From positions 62,001 through 126,000 of the forward strand of contig NZ_JADWPD010000013.1 of NCBI RefSeq assembly GCF_017308975.1: 64,000 nt of DNA. Direction: 5' to 3'. The stretch's first letter is position 1, and the number at the start of each line of letters is the position of its first letter. Position numbers and translations under genes: made by a program. Origin of the DNA: Amycolatopsis sp. MtRt-6. GTDB taxonomy: Bacteria; Actinomycetota; Actinomycetes; Mycobacteriales; Pseudonocardiaceae. The notes under the pieces were generated by a model. The model worked only from the letters and a program-made list of their open reading frames with translations, was not told the DNA's origin and did not search any database. Below, piece after piece: positions 1 through 7,800 of this stretch.

Positions 1-207
1 TGGGGCTTCCTCGCCGAGGATGCGGACCTTGCCGGAATCCGGGGCGTCCAGCAGTCCGATGAGGTTGAGGACGGTGGACTTCCCCGTTCCGCTCGCGCCG
101 GTGAGGACGACGAACTCCCCCTTCCCGACCCGGAGATCGAGATCCGTCAAGACCGGCCGGTCGCCGTAGCTTTTCCGGACTCCCAGGAGTTCACAGGCGA
201 ATTCCAC
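1..207 (-). CDS. ABC transporter ATP-binding protein, partial (bacteriocin locus)
   Basis: Only the first 69 codons are in the window; the gene runs off the left edge. The visible part carries a complete Walker A motif, GASGTGKST, about 40 residues in, preceded by the usual beta-strand region (SYGDRPVLTDLDLRVGKGE), so it is an ABC ATPase of the MacB/LolD size class. I chose GTG at 205-207 because AGGAG lies 8 bases upstream; a GTG at 211-213 overlaps the stop of the upstream permease gene as GTGA and is also possible. Its place after two FtsX-like permease genes and a lactococcin-972-like gene suggests it powers the export or immunity transporter of that bacteriocin. Family is certain, substrate is inferred. 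Confidence 0.85.
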   Translation of the reverse strand, partial: MEFACELLGVRKSYGDRPVLTDLDLRVGKGEFVVLTGASGTGKSTVLNLIGLLDAPDSGKVRILGEEAP

Positions 208-209
208 TG

Positions 210-1538
210 TCACAGCTCCTTCAATCGCCTACTTGCGTTTCGGCGCTCCACCGTGAGGACGGTTACGACGACGACCAGAGCCTCGATCACCAAAGTCACG
301 ACGGCCACGGCCACCAGTGCCGGTGCCTGGTCGAACGAGCTCGCTTGATCGCCGGGCATCGAGTCGGTGCTCGTTGCCAGTACGACGAGTGCGAGACCGG
401 CGAGGAGGGTTTGCCCGAGCCAGGTCCCGCCCAGCGTCAGAAGCAGTTCCCGGTAGGTTCGAGCGAAACCGACGCCGTGGAATCTGCGCACGGCCAGTCT
501 TCCGCGCAGCCGGTCGGAGCCGATGATCGTGATCGTCGCCGTCAGCGTCACCATGACGAACAAGGCCGCGCCCCCGAACACCGTGACCTCGGTGATGCCA
601 CTGTGAACGTCGTTGACCTGCGTGGTCAGGGCCTCGTGCACGCTCACGAGGTGCTGGAGATTGTCGGCGAGCTTGAGTTCCTGCAACTTCGGGGCGAGCC
701 CGTTCAGGACGGCCGCGGGGTCTTCGTCGACGCGGACCTTCAACCCGGTGTTCAACCCGCCGGTGATGGAGTTGAGCCGGTCCACTGTCAGGCTGTTCGA
801 CGGCGTCATGATCTGGATGACGGGGTCCGTGATCCGGTTCCCGTCCCCGGGGTTGACCCGGGGATCGAAGCTGAACACCTTTTGCCCGGCGGCCGTCCAG
901 ATGATCCGGACCTGCTGATCGGTGAACCATTCCGGCGGCCGTTCGCCGGTTATCCGCTCTTCCGCCTGCACCGCGCCGGTGATCCCCGATCCCCCGGTGC
1001 GCGTTTCCCGCAGCAGTTTTCTGATCTGCGCCTCGCGCGCCTTGAACTGCTCGGGCACGGCGACCACCCAGGCCCGTTCGTCATCTTCGATGTCGACGAC
1101 TTTCCGGGATTCGTCCAGGATGGGGTACTGCTCAAGGTAATTGGTGTTCACCTGGATCGGCGGCGCCGGCCAGCGTGACGTGGGGTCCGGAGGCGCGCCG
1201 GGCTCGTAGTTCGCGGCGTCGATGAAGATCGCTCCCGCGCGGTCGAGTACGGGATAGAGGTCACGCGCCTCCGCGACCGACGAGGCGTTGCCCCCGGTTT
1301 CGAACTCCTGCTGGTCGTTCCCGATGAGCCGGGGGTAGAAGATTCCATAGCCTTGGACCTTCTCCCAAGGCGCGATTTGTTCCCGCTGATTCTCCAGATC
1401 GGCGAACTGCTGCCACGCCAAGACGGCCAGGACGGCCACCACCGCTCCGCTCACGGCTTTCACGACCGCGAGCACCGCGGTGGCCAAGCCGGCGGACGAA
1501 CGGCTCCGGGGCGTGCTGTGCCGCGTTCGATCGTTCAC
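210..1538 (-). CDS. FtsX/MacB-like permease half 2, bacteriocin-associated
   Basis: The 442-residue protein has one membrane segment near residues 20-43, a large extracytoplasmic domain of about 270 residues, and three further membrane segments near 322-345, 366-388 and 405-428, the layout of an FtsX/MacB-type permease. It starts with GTG at 1536-1538 inside the stop of the preceding gene (GTGA overlap), and its own TGA overlaps a possible start of the ATPase, so the three genes are translationally coupled. Lactococcin-972 loci in other Gram-positives usually encode one larger integral membrane 'immunity' protein at this place; here the function seems split over two genes. Membrane topology is seen in the sequence; the export/immunity role comes from the neighbours. 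Confidence 0.75.
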   Translation of the reverse strand: MNDRTRHSTPRSRSSAGLATAVLAVVKAVSGAVVAVLAVLAWQQFADLENQREQIAPWEKVQGYGIFYPRLIGNDQQEFETGGNASSVAEARDLYPVLDRAGAIFIDAANYEPGAPPDPTSRWPAPPIQVNTNYLEQYPILDESRKVVDIEDDERAWVVAVPEQFKAREAQIRKLLRETRTGGSGITGAVQAEERITGERPPEWFTDQQVRIIWTAAGQKVFSFDPRVNPGDGNRITDPVIQIMTPSNSLTVDRLNSITGGLNTGLKVRVDEDPAAVLNGLAPKLQELKLADNLQHLVSVHEALTTQVNDVHSGITEVTVFGGAALFVMVTLTATITIIGSDRLRGRLAVRRFHGVGFARTYRELLLTLGGTWLGQTLLAGLALVVLATSTDSMPGDQASSFDQAPALVAVAVVTLVIEALVVVVTVLTVERRNASRRLKEL

Positions 1539-2521
1539 TGCAGGCTTCCTTTGACGAGGTCCGGGACTTGCACACGATTGACGACGATCAGCCCGACACC
1601 CAGCGTTGCGGCGAATCCGGCCGCCGTCACCGGGATCACCGTGCCGGCGAGGGAACGCAAGAACACCGGGTCGACACCGGGAACGGCGAGAACGATGGCC
1701 GAGCAGGCGACCAGCCCGCCGAGGATCGACGCGGCCTGCACTCGCCCCACGACTTCGTACCAGATACGCGTCGCGGGGTGGCCGAGCAACCGCAGCACGC
1801 CGATGCGCTTCCCCTCACGCAGGAGGATGAAGACGATGATCAAGGTTGCCGCGACGGCGAGGAGGGCCGTCAGGGTATTCAGGCTCGCCCGCTTTTCGGC
1901 CGGCGCTCGGCTCGGATCCGGCGTCAGATCCGCGGTCGTCAGGCCGGCGACCCCCGCCTCGGCCAGTCGCTGGTGGACGATGGCGAGGAAGCGTTCCGTG
2001 GCGGCGCGGTCGGGAGTCTCGACCACGTACCGGCCGGCGGCCGGCAAGGCGTCGAAGGCTTGGCGCAATGGTGCGAACGTGAGGTCGTACCGGTCGCCGA
2101 GGACCGACGGCACACCCACGTTGCCCGCTTCTCCGGCGCGCGCCGAGGAAACGGTCACCGGACCGCCGCGCGATTCGGCCGCGGTCAGCCAGCGCCCCTC
2201 GCTCAACGTGAATTCGTCGGTCAGGGCCGTCCGGTCCCGACCGAGCAGAACGTAATGCGTGATGTGCTTCCGTTCCGAGGGTGACGTGGTCACGGTGGTA
2301 CGCAGCACGGCGGCGTTGGTCACCGTGGCCGCCTCGGTGAGGATGCGCAGCGCCACGCCGGGATCGTCGGCGCGTGGACTCTCGGGCCAGACGAACTCGG
2401 CTCCGAGGCGATACGCGGCGGTTTCGCCTTCCGATTCCCGCTCGAGGACCTTGCCGAGGAGAACCACCACCGGGATGGCAAGCATGACTCCCGCGAAGAG
2501 GAGGCACAAAGTCAGTCTCAT
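1535..2521 (-). CDS. FtsX/MacB-like permease half 1, bacteriocin-associated
   Basis: The 328-residue protein has an N-terminal membrane segment (residues about 3-24), an extracytoplasmic domain to about residue 210, and three C-terminal membrane segments (about 213-235, 255-278, 285-310). The cytoplasmic loop after the second segment (REGKRIGVLRLLGH) resembles the coupling loop of FtsX-type permeases. It lies between the lactococcin-972-like gene, 104 bases upstream, and the second permease gene, which it overlaps by 4 bases. The two halves probably form a heterodimer served by the following ATPase. Start is ATG at 2519-2521; the upstream GAGAG is only a weak ribosome binding site. Confidence 0.75.
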   Translation of the reverse strand: MRLTLCLLFAGVMLAIPVVVLLGKVLERESEGETAAYRLGAEFVWPESPRADDPGVALRILTEAATVTNAAVLRTTVTTSPSERKHITHYVLLGRDRTALTDEFTLSEGRWLTAAESRGGPVTVSSARAGEAGNVGVPSVLGDRYDLTFAPLRQAFDALPAAGRYVVETPDRAATERFLAIVHQRLAEAGVAGLTTADLTPDPSRAPAEKRASLNTLTALLAVAATLIIVFILLREGKRIGVLRLLGHPATRIWYEVVGRVQAASILGGLVACSAIVLAVPGVDPVFLRSLAGTVIPVTAAGFAATLGVGLIVVNRVQVPDLVKGSLQ

Positions 2522-2625
2522 CTGTGATCACTCTCGTCGAGCGGGCCGCCGCGGGTGCCGGATCCGGCGCTCACCGAAACCCGGCACCCGCTTCACTCGA
2601 TCATTCCCAATGCGTCAGAGCAGAA

Positions 2626-2988
2626 TCACGCGTTCTGGTTGTACCAGGTGTTGCAGGTCCACTTGAAGCCGTTCGTGACATAGGCTTTGGACCAGGAGCC
2701 GGCGTTGGCGTACCTCTTGTCGACCGCAGCTCCGAGAGCCGCGGTCGAACTGTGGTAGTTGTTCGGGTGGTTGTAGTTGGAGTGGCACGACTTCTTGAGG
2801 CCGCTGATCCCGGAGCCGTGGCACCAGTCGCCGCCACCGGCTCGTTCACAGTCGGCCGCCACGGCCGCCGGCCGGCTCGGCGCGGCCTGTGCGGTCGAGA
2901 CGACCCCCACGGACATGAGCAGCGCGAACGATGCGACCGACGCCACCTTCGCAGCTTTCCCGGACGTGAAACCCGTTGACATTTTCAT
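2626..2988 (-). CDS. Lactococcin 972 family bacteriocin precursor
   Basis: The 120-residue precursor has a basic N-terminus and hydrophobic core typical of a Sec signal (ASFALLMSVGVVSTAQA, cleavage probably after AQA), then a mature part of about 85 residues. The mature part keeps the lactococcin 972 pattern: W-x-x-G-x-G near its start, S-N-Y-x-H followed by HSS, a glycine before the basic middle, A-G-x-W-x-K-A, and an aromatic-rich end (WYN). Unlike the founding peptide, which as I recall has no cysteine, it has four cysteines (contexts DCE, WCH, SCH, TCN). Family members inhibit septum formation by binding lipid II. Start: the ATG at 2986-2988 has GAGGG at good spacing; ATG at 2992-2994 is too close to it. 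Genes downstream encode the dedicated transporter. Confidence 0.85.
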   Translation of the reverse strand: MKMSTGFTSGKAAKVASVASFALLMSVGVVSTAQAAPSRPAAVAADCERAGGGDWCHGSGISGLKKSCHSNYNHPNNYHSSTAALGAAVDKRYANAGSWSKAYVTNGFKWTCNTWYNQNA

Positions 2989-3450
2989 CCCCATTCCCTC
3001 GATTTAATTCCGCGCACAGAGTGCACATGAAACGTCGCCGGCGTTCTCGGTGTCCCCCTCTCGTCAGCGCACTTCGCCAATTTCGGCGATTGACAGCCGA
3101 CGTTCACGAGTGGCGGCGGGGCCACGACGCGATGCCGTGCCCCGCCGCCGTCTCCCCCTTGCCCCCAGATTCGACGGGACACCTGGCCATGGAACCCGTC
3201 GCGCTGTGGTTCCACCTTGGGCCCGATCGGTTGCGCGGTCCAAGGGGGTGGCCGTCGCCTGTCCTGCCGGCGCCGGGCGACGCCTGGGAATCGGGCGATG
3301 TGCCGGCCCAGACTGAGTGACATGCAGCGACAAGGACAGGCCCGGATTCGGTCGCCGATGTCCGGGCCAGGCCCCGGGGCTAGGCCATCGGCGTCCTCGG
3401 CCACTAGCCTGGCACTTGTTTCTCACCAGTCGATGGCACCGGGGGTGCAC
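2989..3450. other. Intergenic region between divergent bacteriocin and XRE genes
   Basis: This stretch of about 460 bases holds no convincing gene; open frames across it lack a ribosome binding site and codon bias. It must contain the promoters of both flanking genes. A short inverted repeat (TCGCC-AATTTC-GGCGA, near 3074-3090) and AT-richer sequence near 3001-3010 just upstream of the bacteriocin start are the only structures I see. I could not assign -35/-10 elements with confidence. Confidence 0.4.
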
Positions 3451-4755
3451 ATGGCTGAACAGCCGGACGCCTTTGGCGCGGAACTGCGGCGCCGCCGGAC
3501 GGCAGCGGGATGGTCGCTGGCGACACTGGCCAAACGAGTGCACTACAGCAAGGGCCATCTCGGCAAGATCGAGACCGGGACCAAGCTGCCGGGCAGCGAT
3601 CTGGCCCGGCGCTGCGACGCGGTCCTCGAAGCCGGCGGGCGACTGGTAGCCCTGGCCGGCAAATCCCCGCCCGACAGCCCATCGACGGTTGTCGCGGCCG
3701 AGCACGGTGGCGAAATGTGGGTGATGAGCATGGCCCCGGACGGATCGAGCTGGCTGGTACCCATGGCTCGGCGCGACGCGCTGGCGACCGGTGCCGCCTC
3801 GTTGTTCGGGCTGAGCCTCGGCGGTCAGGGCGTCGCGGCCGCGGCCGAGCACGGCGCCACGGTCGCGACCTTCCGCGCGTTGTTCGAGCAGATCCGGCAG
3901 CTGGGTCAGACCACCAGCCCCAGCGTGGTGCTGCCCACCGTGATCGCCCAGACCCACACCCTGCGCGGGATGGCGAACGCCGCTTCCTCCCCCGCACGGG
4001 AAGAACTGCTCCGGCTCGCCGCCCGCTACGCGGAGTACGCCGGCTGGATGGCCCAGGAAGCCGGCGACGACCGGGCCGCGTTGTGGTGGACCCGCATCGC
4101 GGTGGAAACGGGCACCGCCGCCGGTGACCGGGAACTGGCCACCTACGCCTTGATCCGGCAGGCGCTGATCACGCTCTACCGCGACGACGCCGCGGGCACC
4201 ATCGACCTGGCCAGGCAGGCGCAGGCCGATCCTCGGATGTCACGACGCGTTCGCGGCCTCGCCGCCCTGCGCGAAGCCCAGGGCCACGCGCTGGCCTGCG
4301 ACTACGACCCGTGCCGGCGGGCACTCGACCGAGCGGCGGAACTCCTGGACAACCCGGAGACCACCGCACCGGACGGCCCGGTGATGGGTTCGGCGTCGGT
4401 CGCGGGCGCCAGCCTGAGCGCCCTGGTGACCGGTTGGTGCCTGCACGACCTCGGCCGGCCCCAACAGGCGGCGGACATCCTCGACGAGCAGTTGCTCGTT
4501 CTGCCCGACACCGCTCGCCGCGCCTACGCCCGCTTCGGTGCCCGCCGGGCACTGGCCCACCTCGCCGCCGGCGAGGTCGAACACGCCAGCACCCTCAGCC
4601 AGCAGGTCCTCGACGCCGCCGTCCTGGTCGACTCCGCGACGGTCCGCCACGACCTGCGGCGCCTGGCCCAGTCCCTCGGCCGCTGGCGCACCCACCACTC
4701 GGTACGAGACGTGTATCCCCGGCTGAGCCGAACACTCCGCACACCGGCCCTGTAA
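3451..4755 (+). CDS. XRE-family regulator with helical repeat sensor domain
   Basis: The 434-residue protein starts with an HTH_XRE/Cro-type domain (residues about 8-65: ELRRRRTAAGWSLATLAKR, then SKGHLGKIETG), followed by about 350 mostly alpha-helical residues with alanine-rich pairs resembling tetratricopeptide repeats. This architecture is common among streptomycete and pseudonocardial regulators, whose ligands are mostly unknown. Start is ATG 3451 because GGGGG lies 5 bases upstream and the HTH begins right after; upstream in-frame codons lack coding bias. It is read away from the bacteriocin locus and toward the TIR/STAND gene 125 bases downstream, so it may control either. Function beyond DNA binding is not evident. 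Confidence 0.85.
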   Translation: MAEQPDAFGAELRRRRTAAGWSLATLAKRVHYSKGHLGKIETGTKLPGSDLARRCDAVLEAGGRLVALAGKSPPDSPSTVVAAEHGGEMWVMSMAPDGSSWLVPMARRDALATGAASLFGLSLGGQGVAAAAEHGATVATFRALFEQIRQLGQTTSPSVVLPTVIAQTHTLRGMANAASSPAREELLRLAARYAEYAGWMAQEAGDDRAALWWTRIAVETGTAAGDRELATYALIRQALITLYRDDAAGTIDLARQAQADPRMSRRVRGLAALREAQGHALACDYDPCRRALDRAAELLDNPETTAPDGPVMGSASVAGASLSALVTGWCLHDLGRPQQAADILDEQLLVLPDTARRAYARFGARRALAHLAAGEVEHASTLSQQVLDAAVLVDSATVRHDLRRLAQSLGRWRTHHSVRDVYPRLSRTLRTPAL

Positions 4756-4880
4756 CGCCCGCCCACCACCCGGCACAGGGCCATTCGGCCGAGCAACCCC
4801 TTGCCATCCTCGGACATCACTGCGAGCCTCGGTACCTTCGGCGACCGATCCATCACGCAATGGTGTTCGTGGGAGATCAT

Positions 4881-7800
4881 GTGGGCGGGGTCTTCATCAA
4901 CTACCGCACCGGAGACGGCGAGTTCGCGGCCACACTCATCACCAGGGTGCTCTCCTCGCGGTTCGGGACGGAACACGTGTTCCTGGCCAGCAGGTCGATT
5001 CGTCCCGGCGAAGACTTCGCCAAGAAGATCCTGGAACGCCTGGCACAGTCCGACGTCCTGCTGGCCATCATCGGATCACGCTGGCAGTTCGTCACCGAAC
5101 GGCAACGCCGTCGTGAGCTCGAGGCACCCGACGACTGGGTCCACCGTGAGATCGCCGAGGCGTTCCGCCACGGCCTGCGGGTCATTCCGGTGTTCCTCGA
5201 CCACGCGATCGCCCTGACCGAAGCCGAGCTCCCCGCCGACATCGCCCCGCTCGCGCGCTGCCAGTTCCTGCGGCTGAGTCACCGGAACGACGCACGGGAC
5301 CTCGCCAGGCTGGTGGAAGAGCTCGCCGACCTGGTTCCCGATCTCCTCTTCGACCGGGTCTTCATCACTTTCCCGGAGCCGAGCCGGAACCTGGAACCCA
5401 CCGCGTGGTTGCGCCCCGAGTACCGGATCGCGCCCTTCACCGGCCGCCGCAGCGAGCTCGCCGAGCTGACCGGGTGGCTCGGCACCCCGAAACCCGTGTC
5501 CGCACAGCTGATCACCGGACCGGCCGGGCAGGGTAAGACGCGCCTCGCCCAGGAGCTGTGCCAGGACATGGCCGGCTACGGCTGGGTCGCCGGGCTGGTC
5601 CACGACAACGCCGCCATCGCCGACCTGACCAACCTCGGCAAGATCGGCAGTCCGCTGCTGGTGGTCGTCGACAACGCCGAGGCCCGGTTCGAGGAGATCC
5701 ACGCACTGGCCGCCGCGCTGATGGAGCGTGCCACCACCGCACCGCCGGCACGGTTGCTGCTGCTCAGCCGGGAGACCGGGGAATGGCTGAGCCGGTTGCG
5801 CACCCACACCAACGACCGCGTCAGCAGTCTGTTCCGTGCTCTCGACGAGCTCGTGCTCGGCCCGCTGGCCCCCACCGTGACCGAACGGCGCGCCGAGTTC
5901 CTCCGCGCGTCGGCCGCCTACGCGGACTATCTCGACCTGCCCGCCACCGCGCTCACACCGCCGGCCGACCTGGCGCACCACCGCTACTCGTCCACCCGGA
6001 GCATCCACGCCACCGCGCTCATCACGCTGCTCGACGAACACGGCGGGCGCACGGAATCCCTGCCGGCACCGGACCCGGAACTACACCGCACAGCACGACC
6101 CGAATGTCCTTACCGCGGGCTGCGACCTTTTCGGGAAAAGGACGCCAAGTTCTTCTGGGGCCGCGATCCGCAGATCCGCCAGCTCGAAACACTGCTCGAA
6201 CAACACACCATGGTCATGGTCACCGGGGCGTCGGGCAGCGGGAAGTCGTCACTCGTGCGCGCCGGCCTCCTCCCGGCACTGCGCGAACAGGACATCGCGG
6301 TGACCGTGCTCCGGCCGACCGCCGACACCGAGCCGTTCGAACTCCTGACCAACGCCGTGGCACCGATCGTGAGGGACGACCTCACGAACAGGGACATCCC
6401 GCTGCTCGCGGACTCGATCGTCGAATCGGTGGGGCACTGGGTGCTGGTCGTCGACCAGTTCGAGGAACTCGACGCGGCGGCCCCCGAGGCCGCGCGGGGC
6501 ATGCTCGACCTCGTGGCCGACCTGCTGCGCGCGGCCCCACCCCGACCGGCGGGGACACCCGCACTGCGGGCGGTGTTCACCGGTCTCTCCGCTGACGTCG
6601 TCTCGATGCCGCACACCGTCCCGCTGCCCAGGATGGGGCCGGCCGAGCTTCGCGCGGCCGTCGTGGGACCCACGAACCTGGTGTCCTTCGAACCGGGTCT
6701 GGCCGACCGGATCATCGCGGACGCCACGGACGCCCCCGCTCAGCTCCCGCTGGTGGAGCTCACGTTGACGCGGCTGTGGGAGTCCGCGCAAGGCGGAACG
6801 CTGACCCACCGCGCCTACGACGACCAGGGCGGTGTGGCTGGGGCCCTGGCCTCCTACGCACAGGAGTTCCACGCCCGGCAGCTGCTGCCGGACGAACAGA
6901 AGATCGCCGAGCGGCTCCTGGTGCAGCTGGCCAAACCGGCGGAGCACGGCACCTTCACCCTCACCCCCGTCCGGCTCGACCAGCTCGACGCCGAGTCACG
7001 GGAAATGGCCAGGACACTCGCGAAACACCACCTGGTGGTGCTCCGGCACGACCCCGACGAGCCGGAAGTCGTCTCACTGGCACACGAAGCCCTCGTCCAG
7101 CAATGGCGGCAACTCCACGAGTGGCTTGTCGCGGCACAGGATTTCCGGTCCTGGCAGGAACAGCTCAGGACCGCGCTGCGGCAGTGGCGGCAGTCCGGCC
7201 GGGATCCCAGCGCACTGCTGCGTGGCGTCCCCCTGACCACAGCCGAAGACTGGCTGGCCCAGTACCCTCCCGGCCTCACGGGCGAGGAACGGGACTACAT
7301 CGTCGCCAGCCGTGTCCGCCGGCGCCGGAGTGTGCTCGGCTGGCGGGTGGTCACGGCTCTGATCAGCGTGCTCGCGTTGACGGCGGCCGCGTTCGCCGTG
7401 GTCGCCGTCAGCCGCAACCGGCAGCTCGAAGACCAGCTGCGCCGTGCGGCCGCGATTTCCCTCGGGCAGGACGCGCAGCGCCGCGTGGACACCGAGCCGC
7501 TGACCGCGCTGCAGTTCGCACAGGCGGCCTGGCGCCACGACCCGGCCAGGCCGGAGGCCTATGCGGCGCTGCTGCGACAGTACGTCGGGTACGCGGCGGT
7601 CGACGAGATCCGGCCGGGGTTCTGGTCCGGCACCGTCAAGGTGGCCGCCAGCACCGAGGACGGCCGGGTGACCGCCATCGCCGAGGAGGACGGGAAGGTC
7701 ACTGTGTGGACCGGCCTGTTCGGCCCGGCGCCGCTACGCTGGTTCGTGGCCACCATCCCCCAACAGCGGGGATTGCTGCTGAGTGCGGACGGCCGGTGGC

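Noticed and set aside
7-3300. Reading the locus at 1-3 kb as a MacAB-type drug efflux system
   Set aside because: The upstream small precursor has the lactococcin 972 pattern, and the order bacteriocin, membrane proteins, ATPase is that of bacteriocin loci.
6110-6727. Minus-strand frame inside the STAND gene
   Set aside because: The plus-strand frame carries both P-loops and the nSTAND1 signature; the antisense frame is Ser/Arg-rich without motifs.
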